Shown here one piece after another: positions 15,721 to 24,705 of a DNA stretch of 64,000 nt. Source of the stretch: UTCHB3 sp964431385. Lineage in GTDB: Bacteria; Bacteroidota; Ignavibacteria; Ignavibacteriales; Ignavibacteriaceae. Numbering within the stretch: position 1 is the stretch's first letter; every line of letters begins with the position of its first letter. A model generated the notes under the pieces. The model saw only the letters and a list, made by a program, of their open reading frames with translations, did not search any database and was not told the DNA's origin. The stretch is from assembly GCA_964431385.1 (NCBI GenBank), contig CAYSJM010000002.1, positions 57,598 to 121,597 of the forward strand. The letters are read 5' to 3'. The translations under genes were made by a program, and so were the position numbers.

Positions 15721-16752
15721 ATGTTTGAAAATATAAACAGATTAAAGCTTGCTAATCTCCCAACACCGCTTGAATCTGCTGAAAAACTGGCAGCTCATCT
15801 AAATCTTAATTCATTTTATTTTAAGCGTGACGATTTGACCGGTCTCGCGATGGGGGGCAATAAAGCCAGAAAACTTGAATTTGAACTTGCCGGAGTCATG
15901 TCCGCCGGTTACGATACAATTATTACTGTCGGTGGTCAACAGTCGAATCACGCAAGAATGACAGCAGCAGCATGCCGTAAACTTGGACTTGATATAAAAC
16001 TCGTACTTGGAGGGAAAGATTTCACAGAATTTAAGGGAAATCTTCTTCTTGACACTCTATTTGGAGCTGAGATAAGATACATATCGGGAAGTGACGAGGA
16101 TGAAGACCTCGCTACACTTCAGATGAGATGGTGTGAAGAACTTGTTTTAGAAGGGAAAAAACCTTACGCACTTCCACTTGGGGGCTCAACTCCACTTGGC
16201 ACACTCGGATATGTGAAAGCCATGGAGGAATTACGAGGTCAACTTGAGAATGATGAAGTACAGATTTTTTGTCCTGTGGGTTCTTGCGGTACTCTTGCCG
16301 GAACCGTTTTGGGAGCCTCACTCTTTTTACCAAATGCCAGAGTTTTTGGGATAAGTGTTTCTCGAACAAAAGAAGACATTTACAAGCGTACAAGGGAGCT
16401 GATTAGACAAAGTGCAGGTTTAATTGATGTAGATCCTGAACTTTCGAATGCTGAATTTTTTGTATATGATTGTTATCATGAAGAATATGCCAAGCACATC
16501 AAAATTGCACAGGATGCTGCTCTTGTTTGTGCAAATCTTGAAGGGATGATTATTGATCAGGTTTATACCGGAAAAGCCATGGCCGGACTTTTTGATCTCG
16601 CTCTCACCGGCAAGTTGGACAGGGAAACACCCGTAATCTTTTTGCACACCGGAGGGATGCCAGAGGTTTTCTCTGATACACTTCTGTACGGTGAATATGA
16701 AAAGTGTAAAAAGTATAGCGTGGATGAGGTTCAGGAGATGAAAAAAGGATGA
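15721..16752 (+). CDS. PLP-dependent D-cysteine desulfhydrase / ACC deaminase family enzyme
   Basis: A 343-aa fold-type II PLP enzyme. KRDDLTGLAMGGNKARKLEF carries the PLP lysine, VGGQQSNHARMTAAA the phosphate/carboxylate loop, and HTGGMPEVFS lies near the C-terminus. The family includes D-cysteine desulfhydrase and 1-aminocyclopropane-1-carboxylate deaminase; the arrangement is closer to D-cysteine desulfhydrase, but substrate cannot be fixed by eye. ATG at 15721 is chosen over an in-frame TTG at 15685 because family members start about here. It overlaps the next gene by 4 bp. A second, only distantly similar member of the superfamily is at 23.7 kb. Confidence 0.85.
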   Translation: MFENINRLKLANLPTPLESAEKLAAHLNLNSFYFKRDDLTGLAMGGNKARKLEFELAGVMSAGYDTIITVGGQQSNHARMTAAACRKLGLDIKLVLGGKDFTEFKGNLLLDTLFGAEIRYISGSDEDEDLATLQMRWCEELVLEGKKPYALPLGGSTPLGTLGYVKAMEELRGQLENDEVQIFCPVGSCGTLAGTVLGASLFLPNARVFGISVSRTKEDIYKRTRELIRQSAGLIDVDPELSNAEFFVYDCYHEEYAKHIKIAQDAALVCANLEGMIIDQVYTGKAMAGLFDLALTGKLDRETPVIFLHTGGMPEVFSDTLLYGEYEKCKKYSVDEVQEMKKG

Positions 16753-17858
16753 TTCGTCGATTGTACAGAATTGGCAGTTATTTTTTCTTCTTGACTATTT
16801 GGTGCCTTTGTGGTTTCACTGCACGAGCACAGGATTATAAATCGACAGATGTGATTATAGCAAAAGTTGACAGTCTAATCCCTGCACTTCAGAAAGAATA
16901 TAAAGTACCGGGCGTATCTTTCGTAATTATAAGGGATTACAAGATTGTTTATTCCCGCAGTTTTGGAGTGAAGGATGAGCGGACACAAGAACCTGTGACT
17001 GATGAAACGATGTTTGAGGCGTGTTCAATGTCAAAACCTGTTTTTTCTTATCTTGCAATGAAACAGGTTGAACTTGGAAATCTTAAACTCGATACACCCG
17101 TATGGACAATTTTTGATGATCCTGCGTTTCAAGGACAGGAATTGAGGAAAAAGATTACTCCCCGGATGCTTCTTTCGCACACATCAGGTTTGCCAAACTG
17201 GCGACCCGGAGATGATGAAGAGAATGGACTTCTGCCCATCGAGTTTGAACCGGGAACAAAATTCAGCTATTCCGGTGAGGGAATGTATTACCTGCAAAAA
17301 GTGGTTGAGAGGATAACGGGTAAATCGCTCGAAGTTTTGGCAAAGGAAACTCTCTTCGATCGTAATAAAATGAGGAATTCAAGTTTCATTTGGACTCCTG
17401 AATTTGACTCACATATAGCATCCGGTCATGATACTTCCGGTGCGTTCAAGCAAAAAACCACCTATTCAAGAGCAAATGCAGGTTATTCGCTCTACTGTTC
17501 GGCAACTGACTATGCTTTGTTTTTGCTCGATGTCTTGGCAATTGACCGTCCGGAAGGTTATGCACTTTCAGCGGAGTTAGTTGATCAAATGCTCACACCA
17601 CAGATTAAAGTTACCACACGAGAGCCTCAAATTCGACCCGGAGATGCGAATGGAATTGACATTTTTCGCGGACTCGGGTGGGTGATAGACACAACGCTCG
17701 AAGGAGATATTTGTTACCACAGTGGTGCAAATGGTTCAGGTTTTAAGTGTTATTCGCAATTTAATCGCAAAAAGGGGTCAGGAATTGTGATTATGACAAA
17801 TGGTTCAGGTGGTCTCGGCGTTTGGGATACTGTAGTAAGGGCTATCGGAGATATTTAA
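16749..17858 (+). CDS. Secreted serine hydrolase, beta-lactamase (class C-like) family
   Basis: A 369-aa protein with a signal peptide ending at FTARAQ (about residue 28). The Ser-x-x-Lys nucleophile motif is CSMSK near residue 95, the Tyr motif is FSYSGEGMYY, and the third motif is HSGANGSG where KTG would be in true beta-lactamases. These features fit the broad family of penicillin-binding-like esterases and D-aminopeptidases; resistance to beta-lactams is not implied. It is coupled to the PLP enzyme upstream by a 4-bp overlap (ATGA), suggesting joint processing of some D-amino acid or peptide, which is inference. Confidence 0.85.
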   Translation: MIRRLYRIGSYFFFLTIWCLCGFTARAQDYKSTDVIIAKVDSLIPALQKEYKVPGVSFVIIRDYKIVYSRSFGVKDERTQEPVTDETMFEACSMSKPVFSYLAMKQVELGNLKLDTPVWTIFDDPAFQGQELRKKITPRMLLSHTSGLPNWRPGDDEENGLLPIEFEPGTKFSYSGEGMYYLQKVVERITGKSLEVLAKETLFDRNKMRNSSFIWTPEFDSHIASGHDTSGAFKQKTTYSRANAGYSLYCSATDYALFLLDVLAIDRPEGYALSAELVDQMLTPQIKVTTREPQIRPGDANGIDIFRGLGWVIDTTLEGDICYHSGANGSGFKCYSQFNRKKGSGIVIMTNGSGGLGVWDTVVRAIGDI

Positions 17859-17890
17859 AGCTGACAATAATTTTTACGCATTCACTACAT

Positions 17891-17925
17891 AAAAAAAGAG
17901 GCTACCTTTTCGTTGAGGCAGCCTC
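17891..17925 (-). terminator. Terminator for the minus-strand T9SS cargo gene
   Basis: On the minus strand GAGGCT ... AGCCTC (17925-17920 with 17903-17898) with additional CCT/AGG pairing across one mismatch, followed by a run of T. It lies in the 150-bp convergent gap and may also stop the plus-strand hydrolase transcript less efficiently. Confidence 0.75.
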
Positions 17926-18008
17926 ATAAATCTATTAAGACCATTTCAAGTACACATTTTCAAATTGTAAAGATCACTCCTTACAAACTGAAAATTGATA
18001 ACCAAAAT

Positions 18009-19778
18009 TTATTTCATTAGAACCATCTTTTTAGTTGATGAGAATTTACTGCCATCAATTCCGTTGGCTTCTAATGTGTAAAAATAAACTCCACTATTTA
18101 AACCGGCTGCATTAATCCTGATGTCATAATTTCCGGCGGGTGAATTACCATCAATAACGCTCATCACTTCCTGTCCTAACGGGTTAAAGAGTTTTAAGCT
18201 AACTTTAGAATCGACCTTTAAACCAAATGTAATTGAAGTAGAGGGATTAAACGGGTTAGGGAAATTCTGACTCAAACTGTAATCGTTTGGAGTTGAAAGA
18301 TCCACTTCAACCACTTTTGAAAGTGAACTTGTACCATCCAAATCAATCTGTTTCAATCTGTAATAAACCTTTCCAGAAGCGTTATCAGTATCAATGAATG
18401 AATAACTGTGTGCTTTTGTCGATGTGCCATTACCGTTTACGAATCCGATTTTTTCCCAGTTTCCGGTGGTTTTCTTTTCAACGGAAAAACCTTGATTATT
18501 GGTTTCAGTTGCAGTTGTCCAGTTCAGTACCACTTTGTTTGCGTAACTGTCTGCAGTGAAAGAGGTCAATTCAACAGGTACGAGGTGGAAAGCATCCCAA
18601 TAAACTTTATTTCCGGTGCCTGTTTCAGCTTCAAATGCCACTCCGGTACTGTTGTAGAAAGGGAGTCCAACCAAAACAGGTTTACATTTGTCGGCAGAAA
18701 AGGCAGGAACCTGATTAATCTGTGTAAAAGGCTGGAAAGTTGAACCGGTCTGAAGAGAGGTTCCGAATTGTATTTTATCTGTTACCGAAGTAGCAGGACC
18801 GGCTTGTGAACTGTCTGCATGATAAACAAAGCTGAACCCGTTACCTGCCGGGAACTTAGCTTTAACATCAAATCCATACTGATTCACGGTCTCATCAGGA
18901 TTAACTCTGAATTCAGTACCGTAAGTCAAACCTCCATCAGTACTCTGTCTAGCCCAAAGTTGCGAACTTCCATCCACTTTTGTGTAAACAAACCAGGCAA
19001 CTCCATTTCCGGCAACTGTTTTGTATTCATATTTCGGAAAAGTACCAGTTGCAACATCCTGAAAAGTTGCTGATGCCACAACTCCCGGTGCAGTTTCACG
19101 ATATCTCACCACCCTGATGATCGAAGTGGCTGTATCAGGGAGGATGGGACCCATATAATTTAGAAAAAGCGTGTCGCCACTTACAGATTTAGAGAGAGAT
19201 GGTAAAGCCGCAGCTGAAGATATACTTCCTCTACTGCCCCATGTGTAACCGTAGTCAAGCGAAGCATACCTTACCAGGTTGTTCGTAGCAAGCGAATCCA
19301 GTATAACATACATGGAATTTGTTGAGGTTATTTCAGCGTCAAAAGCTCTATAGGCACCAGCCACCATGACAAGATTTATTGTGAAGGAATTTACATTCCA
19401 ACTGTAAACGCTAAATCCGTCCTGGAAGAAGCAGTAAACTGAATCTTGAGAACTTTTAATAAGTTTAAGTTTTTCATATTTCGCTCTGCTGTTCACACCG
19501 TTAAGGGTAGTCCATGACACACCGGCATCGGTCGATTTTCTTACGACTAACCCCAAATTAAGGGTCGAAAGTGTATCATTTATGGCAATATAGATGTCGC
19601 CATTGGATGTTTGGATACCGGACATCATGCCAATGGGTTTATAGTTCAGCACAACATTGTCAGGACCCCAATCTCCCTGATTGCCCGAAGCTAATACCGG
19701 TTTTTCAACCTTTAATTCTTGTGAAAAAATGAGAAGGGAAAGTGAGCAGAAAAGTAAAACGGTAAAAAGAGTGCGCAT
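18009..19778 (-). CDS. Secreted T9SS cargo protein with BNR/sialidase-like repeats
   Basis: A 589-aa protein with a signal peptide (to about residue 20, LIFSQ). A beta-propeller-like region follows with BNR/Asp-box signatures (RKSTDAGVSW, RQSTDGGLTYG). A fibronectin-like linker with WTTATETNNQGF comes next, and then a C-terminal sorting domain beginning SLSQNFPNPFNPST and ending SSTKKMVLMK. The tail is the Por secretion (type IX) signal that sends the protein across the outer membrane. The catalytic residues of true sialidases cannot be assigned, so a glycan-binding or structural role is equally possible. It is transcribed alone. Confidence 0.85.
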   Translation of the reverse strand: MRTLFTVLLFCSLSLLIFSQELKVEKPVLASGNQGDWGPDNVVLNYKPIGMMSGIQTSNGDIYIAINDTLSTLNLGLVVRKSTDAGVSWTTLNGVNSRAKYEKLKLIKSSQDSVYCFFQDGFSVYSWNVNSFTINLVMVAGAYRAFDAEITSTNSMYVILDSLATNNLVRYASLDYGYTWGSRGSISSAAALPSLSKSVSGDTLFLNYMGPILPDTATSIIRVVRYRETAPGVVASATFQDVATGTFPKYEYKTVAGNGVAWFVYTKVDGSSQLWARQSTDGGLTYGTEFRVNPDETVNQYGFDVKAKFPAGNGFSFVYHADSSQAGPATSVTDKIQFGTSLQTGSTFQPFTQINQVPAFSADKCKPVLVGLPFYNSTGVAFEAETGTGNKVYWDAFHLVPVELTSFTADSYANKVVLNWTTATETNNQGFSVEKKTTGNWEKIGFVNGNGTSTKAHSYSFIDTDNASGKVYYRLKQIDLDGTSSLSKVVEVDLSTPNDYSLSQNFPNPFNPSTSITFGLKVDSKVSLKLFNPLGQEVMSVIDGNSPAGNYDIRINAAGLNSGVYFYTLEANGIDGSKFSSTKKMVLMK

Positions 19779-19909
19779 AGGGGCCTCGCAGATGATTGAT
19801 TAAAAATTATTTCGATTCACTAATGAAAATACATTAATAGTAGAATAAAAACAATATTAAATTCATCAATAATAAAATAAAAGTATTAAAGATTTCAAAA
19901 AAAATCAAC

Positions 19910-20587
19910 TCAAACAAATTTTAAGAGGAGATAATAATGTGAGAATGCCCCCAAAAGGATGAAAATATGAAATATTTCATGGAAACCCATTACACCGGGG
20001 TATGGGTCCGGTTTTTTGAAAGCATAAATTGAAGCACCAACGGTGTAGAAAATTGCCTCGAGTATCAACCAAAACATTCCACCTTCAGGCATGGCATTAT
20101 AGAGAGGGTAAATAATCAGAATGACAGACCAGCCCATCGCAAGATAGATAGCGGTATAGAGTTTACGGGGGGCATGCAACCAGAATACTTTAATAAAAAA
20201 CCCCGCAAGTGCAATACTCCAGACAACTGCAAGTGTAATCAACCCCAGGGTTCCTTCAAGGGTAATCAAACAAATCGGCGTATATGATCCGGCAATCGAA
20301 ATGAAGATCATTATATGATCGATTTTTCTTAACACTTCGAGCTTTTTGTCCGTTGCGGGTACCCAATGATAGAGGGTGCTCGCCAAAAAAAGGAAAAACT
20401 GTGACGCGGAGAAGATCGAAAACGCAATGATGTGGATATCCGTCACTGCCGGACTTTTGCGAGTCAGGAGGGTTCCTAAAAATATAAGTGCGAGGATGAT
20501 CCCAAAGAAGTGGGTCAAACCGTTAACAGGTTCACGAAGTTTGGAAATAAGTTTCAGGTGATTATCAAAAATATTTATGCATGACAC
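19910..20587 (-). CDS. Hemolysin III / PAQR family membrane protein
   Basis: A 225-aa protein with seven hydrophobic segments and the family signature EPVNGLTHFFGIILA at the start, SASQFFLFLASTLYHW in the second helix, and HEIFHIFILLGAFSHYY at the end. The conserved His residues (HW, H, HEIFH and SHYY) are those that bind metal in the PAQR family. Members are linked to membrane homeostasis; hemolysis is historical. The start is GTG at 20587 with only a weak GAAG upstream. It is divergent from hisS with a 79-bp gap that must hold both promoters. Confidence 0.9.
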   Translation of the reverse strand: MSCINIFDNHLKLISKLREPVNGLTHFFGIILALIFLGTLLTRKSPAVTDIHIIAFSIFSASQFFLFLASTLYHWVPATDKKLEVLRKIDHIMIFISIAGSYTPICLITLEGTLGLITLAVVWSIALAGFFIKVFWLHAPRKLYTAIYLAMGWSVILIIYPLYNAMPEGGMFWLILEAIFYTVGASIYAFKKPDPYPGVMGFHEIFHIFILLGAFSHYYLLLKFV

Positions 20588-20666
20588 TTCAAAAATACAA
20601 AACAGATCAACATGATAACTTTTTCGTAAATTTAAATTTATGATTTTTAGAAAAACCGGATAGAAA

Positions 20667-22220
20667 ATGAACGGAATGATCCCCAGAAAAATTAAAGGTT
20701 TCAGAGATATTGAACCAAAACTTAACGAACTCAGAAAAAATGTTGTAGAACGAGCTGGAAAAGTTTACGAATCGTACGGATTCCGCCACTGGGATACTCC
20801 AATAATGGAATATGCTGAAAATTTGGGGAAGTACCTGCCTGATAAAGAAACGGTAGCTGAGGGTGTTTATTCATTCAGAAATCCGGAAACAGAACCCGTA
20901 TTTAATGATGATGGCAGTGAGCTGAGAGATGAATCAGATTTTGTAGTTATGGAGAATCATCACATCGCAATGAGGTATGATCTTACAGCCCCTCTCGCAC
21001 GGATGTACGCTGAAGAATTGTTTGTGCAGTCGGTAAAAGGACAATTAACTACAAAAAATGCCCCGTTATTCAAAAGATACCAATACGGTCCCGTCTATCG
21101 CTTCGAAGCAAAACTCGATCCGGGAAGATTCAGGGAGTTTTGGCAATTGGATTTTGATACCGTCGGTACCGCAGATGTAGCCACAGATGCGGAATCGTGC
21201 ATGATTCTCTCAGATGCACTCGAAGCCATTGGACTTACAAGAGGCTCTTACATTGTGAAAGTTAATAACAGAAAAATTTTGTCGGGCTTTTTAGAATCTC
21301 TTGGAATTGAGGGGGAGGGAAATGAATCAAATGTCCTCAGAATTATCGATAAAATAGACAAAATTGGTGTTTCCGGTATAATCTCAGAACTGGGTGAGGG
21401 GAGAAAAGATTCATCAGGAGCGTTTATTCCCGGTCTTGGCTTAAACAGGCAAATGATTTCAGGAATTGCGGGTTACTTTGAACGATTCACTGAAGAGGGG
21501 CAACGAGATGCAATTCTCGCAGAATTAGAGCAACTTGGTAACGGGAATGAGAAATTTCTCGAAGGATTGGCAGAACTTAAAAAAATTGATGTTCTCCTTT
21601 CCTCCGCAGGATTCGACGAAAAACGAGTACTGTTTTCACCTTCCATAGTTCGCGGGCTTGGCTATTATACCGGTCCTGTCTATGAAGTTGAGTCACTTCT
21701 AACATTTACCGATTCTAAAGGAAATACTCGGCGGGTTGGATCGATCTGTGGTGGTGGAAGATATGATGGTCTGGTTGAACGGCTTTTAGGTATTAAAGTT
21801 CCGGCAGCGGGGGCTTCAATTGGTGTTGACAGACTGTGTGAGCTGTTAGTATTATCAGGAAATTCTACCGTGAAGGAAAACGCACCAATTCTTGTTACTG
21901 TTTTTGATGATGAATTGATGGGAGAATACCAAAAAATAGCCTCTGAACTCAGAAATGCAGGAATCAGTACGGAAGTTTATTATGGTGCACAACGCGGACT
22001 TAAAAAACAGCTTGGTTATGCCGATAAAATGAATTCTCCCGTTTGTCTTCTTCTTGGAAGTGATGAATATGAGAAAGGTGTGGTAACAGTTAGAAATCTT
22101 GCACTCGGTAAGGAACTTTCAGACACAATCACAAATAAAGATGAGTGGAAACAAAAAGTTCAGGTTGAAGTGCCAAGAGCTGATCTTGTGTCAACAGTAA
22201 AACAGATGTTAAATCGTTAG
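20667..22220 (+). CDS. hisS: Histidyl-tRNA synthetase, divergent (Caulobacter-like) type
   Basis: Charges tRNA-His. The 517-aa protein has class II motifs: MRYDLTAPLARM and motif 2 around residues 137-167 ending RFREFWQLDFDTVG, the histidine-specific RGLGYYTGPVYEVE and SICGGGRYDGL, and a C-terminal anticodon-binding domain starting near APILVTVFDD. Motif 2 differs from the E. coli type (YRQFHQLGCEVFG) and resembles the form I recall from Caulobacter and related alphaproteobacteria (RFRQF.Q.DADTVG, then an ADAE-like stretch; here VATDAES). Those enzymes do not need G-1. This agrees with the odd tRNA-His at 15.5 kb. It is longer than most bacterial HisRS and is followed by hutH after 23 bp. Confidence 0.95.
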   Translation: MNGMIPRKIKGFRDIEPKLNELRKNVVERAGKVYESYGFRHWDTPIMEYAENLGKYLPDKETVAEGVYSFRNPETEPVFNDDGSELRDESDFVVMENHHIAMRYDLTAPLARMYAEELFVQSVKGQLTTKNAPLFKRYQYGPVYRFEAKLDPGRFREFWQLDFDTVGTADVATDAESCMILSDALEAIGLTRGSYIVKVNNRKILSGFLESLGIEGEGNESNVLRIIDKIDKIGVSGIISELGEGRKDSSGAFIPGLGLNRQMISGIAGYFERFTEEGQRDAILAELEQLGNGNEKFLEGLAELKKIDVLLSSAGFDEKRVLFSPSIVRGLGYYTGPVYEVESLLTFTDSKGNTRRVGSICGGGRYDGLVERLLGIKVPAAGASIGVDRLCELLVLSGNSTVKENAPILVTVFDDELMGEYQKIASELRNAGISTEVYYGAQRGLKKQLGYADKMNSPVCLLLGSDEYEKGVVTVRNLALGKELSDTITNKDEWKQKVQVEVPRADLVSTVKQMLNR

Positions 22221-22243
22221 TTTTAGAAACGGGAGAGAGAAAA

Positions 22244-23657
22244 ATGATTAAAAATAACACCCTTTATTTGGATGGTCACTCGTTAACCATTCAAGAAGTT
22301 TATAACGCATCAAAAAATTCGCTTAAAGTTCGTCTTACAGAAGAAGCAAAATCGGCAATTAAGAATTGTCGCGATACATTAGTAAAGCAGATTGCAGAAA
22401 ACCCGTTACAAAAGATTTACGGTGTAAATGTTGGAGTGGGCAATTTAAAAGATACCTACATCTCACCTGAAGATGCTGAAGAGTTTCAGGTCAAATATAT
22501 AAAATCTCACAACTGCGGTACCGGTAAATCGCTCGATTCTGCTATCGTAAGAGCAATGATGATAATCAGACTAAATTCGTTCGCACATGGAGTTTCCGCC
22601 ATGTCGATTGAGACTGTGGAAATGCTGGAATCGTTGTTGAATAATGATGTGATTCCGGTTGTGTTAACAGAAGGATCTGTTGGTGCAAGTGGTGATCTTG
22701 TTCCGTTAGCGATGATCGCCGGCGTTATGATCGGATTACCCGAATCAAAAGCAATGTATAAGAATGAGGTGTTATCAGCAACGGTTGCTCTAGCAAAAGC
22801 AGGGCTAAAGCCGGTTAAACTGGGATTTAAAGAGGCAATGGGATTAACCAATGGCACAAATTTTATGTCTGCTAACTCCGTATTTGCATCAGTTGAGGCT
22901 CATAACCTCTTAAAAACAAGTAATTTAGCTGTTGCACTTTCTCTGGAAGCTATAAGAGGTGAAAAGGATGCGTTCAGCAGCTTTCTCGCAGAAAACAGAC
23001 CACACCCGGGACTTCTTGAGGTATCAAATGAAATTCGAAACCTGATAAATGGGTCAAAGCGAACTACTGTAGAAGCACAAAAAATTCAATTTNNNNNNNN
23101 NNNNNNNNNNNNNNNNNNNNNNNNNNNNNNNNNNNNNNNNNNNNNNNNNNNNNNNNNNNNNNNNNNNNNNNNNNNNNNNNNNNNNNNNNNNNTCAGATAA
23201 ACGCTCTTTTTCAATGCTGAGCAAAAACTTGAGTTTTGGGCTCCCCTCCAATCTTGCAATATCACCGGAAAAAGGGGATTCAGGGTTGATGCTCGCCCAA
23301 TATTCAGGTGCTTCAAGGGCGGGTGAGAACAGAGTTTTATCTAATCCGGCTTCTGTCATGTCGATCTCCACTTCGGCAGGACAAGAGGATTTTGTTTCCA
23401 TGGGTAGCATCGGAGTCATTCACCTTCTGAAAGTATTGGATAACCTGAAAACAGTCCTCGCTGTTGAACTTTTATGTGCTCTTCGTGGTCTTCAAATGAC
23501 AAATAATGTGCCCGGATATCTTGAAGGTGACTTGACAAAACTTGGAGCCGGTACTTCACAGATATTTGAAGAGTTAAATAAAATTTTACCTCTACCTGAG
23601 GGGGATACTTTCCTCGGAACTGAGATCGAAGCTGTCAGAAATTACATTTCCAACTGA
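22244..23657 (+). CDS. hutH: Histidine ammonia-lyase, interrupted by an assembly gap
   Basis: MIO-dependent ammonia-lyase, most likely converting histidine to urocanate. The first 283 codons hold the MIO-forming Ala-Ser-Gly in TEGSVGASGDLVPLA and an SH pair in IKSHNCG, which is the HAL type at the substrate-selectivity site (Tyr and Phe lyases have other residues). After the gap the frame resumes at 23193 (DKRSFSMLSKNLSFGLPS) and includes SAGQEDFVSMG. Comparison with the usual 510-aa length suggests about 75 codons are missing, so the 100 N are a placeholder. The parts lie in different raw frames, which is an artefact of the placeholder. No hutU, hutI or hutG is nearby. Confidence 0.88.
23093..23192. 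other. Assembly gap of exactly 100 N
   Basis: Exactly 100 unknown bases, the usual placeholder of a scaffolder. From the hutH family length the true gap is probably about 220-230 bp and a multiple of three. Conserved hutH segments expected here (for example the SDNP and GGNFHG motifs) are missing from the window. Confidence 0.95.
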
Positions 23658-23681
23658 TTCATTGGATGAACTGTTCTCTGA

Positions 23682-24653
23682 ATGACCGATAAACCCGACA
23701 TAAATCAATTTTTCGAACACCTTGAAGTTCCAAGAAACAGATTACAGAATAATGAATCGTTCCCAAACGGCAATATCTTTGTAGAGAGATTCGATAAAAC
23801 TCACCCCGTTTTACAAGGAAACAAGTGGTATAAGCTCAAGCAAAATCTTTTCGAATGCGTAAACAGAGGTCATGATACACTCTTGACTTTTGGAGGTGCC
23901 TTCTCGAATCATATTCATGCTACCGCCGGTGCAGGTTCGATTTTTGGACTTAAAACTATCGGCGTGATCAGGGGAGAGAGAACCGAACCACTAAATCCTA
24001 CGCTAAGTGAAGCCGAATCTTTTGGCATGAAACTTCACTTCGTTTCGCGTAGTGAGTACCGCGAGAGATATTCCTCCAATTACATTGAACAGCTCTCTGA
24101 ACTTTTCGGCAATTTTTATTTTGTGCCTGAAGGTGGTAGCAACAGGTTAGGTTACTTGGGAGCAGCGGAGATGTTGCCTCAAGACAGTATTGCGTTTGAC
24201 TACATTGTGATGGCTACTGGTTCAGGTGGAACACTCGGTGGAAATCTTATCGGTGCGGCAAAAAAAGGGAACAAATCCACACGATTTTTATCAATCCCTG
24301 TGCTTAAAGACCATGACTATGTTATCGAAAATCTTAAAAACTTTGTCTTGGCAGAGGGGGTGGAGAATTGTGACAATTTAACAGTTATTGATGGTTTTCA
24401 TTTTGGTGGATACGCAAAAACCACCGAAGAATTAATTCAATTCATAATCCAATTTCAAAATGAGCTGGGGATTGAACTCGATCCGGTTTATACCGGAAAA
24501 GTTTTTTATGCGGTTTCGCAACTTTCAAAAAAGAAGTTTTTCAGAAAAGACGACAGAATTCTTGTGTATCACACAGGTGGTCTTCAAGGAAAGGCAGGGT
24601 TCATCGAAAGATTTCCGAAGTATGATGCTTTGATAGTAAATTTCGAAAAATAA
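23682..24653 (+). CDS. PLP-dependent ACC deaminase / D-cysteine desulfhydrase-like protein
   Basis: A 323-aa fold-type II PLP protein: FDKTHPVLQGNKWYKLKQNL with the PLP Lys in NKWYKLK, GGAFSNHIHATAGAG, MATGSGGTLGG for phosphate binding and YHTGGLQGKAG near the end. It differs strongly from the 15.7-kb enzyme and belongs to the group often annotated as ACC deaminase-like in Bacteroidota; the true substrate is unknown. It follows hutH after 24 bp and is probably read from the hisS promoter. A terminator hairpin begins right at its stop. Confidence 0.82.
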   Translation: MTDKPDINQFFEHLEVPRNRLQNNESFPNGNIFVERFDKTHPVLQGNKWYKLKQNLFECVNRGHDTLLTFGGAFSNHIHATAGAGSIFGLKTIGVIRGERTEPLNPTLSEAESFGMKLHFVSRSEYRERYSSNYIEQLSELFGNFYFVPEGGSNRLGYLGAAEMLPQDSIAFDYIVMATGSGGTLGGNLIGAAKKGNKSTRFLSIPVLKDHDYVIENLKNFVLAEGVENCDNLTVIDGFHFGGYAKTTEELIQFIIQFQNELGIELDPVYTGKVFYAVSQLSKKKFFRKDDRILVYHTGGLQGKAGFIERFPKYDALIVNFEK

Positions 24654-24691
24654 ACGGGAGATTAAGGAGTAGAACTTCCAGAATCTCCCGT
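24654..24691. terminator. Bidirectional terminator between convergent genes
   Basis: ACGGGAGATT (24654-24663) pairs with AATCTCCCGT (24682-24691), with an 18-base loop that itself can pair (AAGG/CTT). It lies immediately after the stop of the PLP gene and 14 bp before the end of the S9 peptidase gene. Confidence 0.75.
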
Positions 24692-24705
24692 TTCCACAAC
24701 AATTA

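Noticed and set aside
16749..17858. Antibiotic resistance by the beta-lactamase-family protein
   Set aside because: The motifs fit the broad serine-hydrolase family; the third motif is HSG rather than KTG, so beta-lactam hydrolysis is not supported.
23054..23419. Minus-strand frames running through the N gap
   Set aside because: They exist only because unknown bases do not encode stops; they are antisense to hutH.
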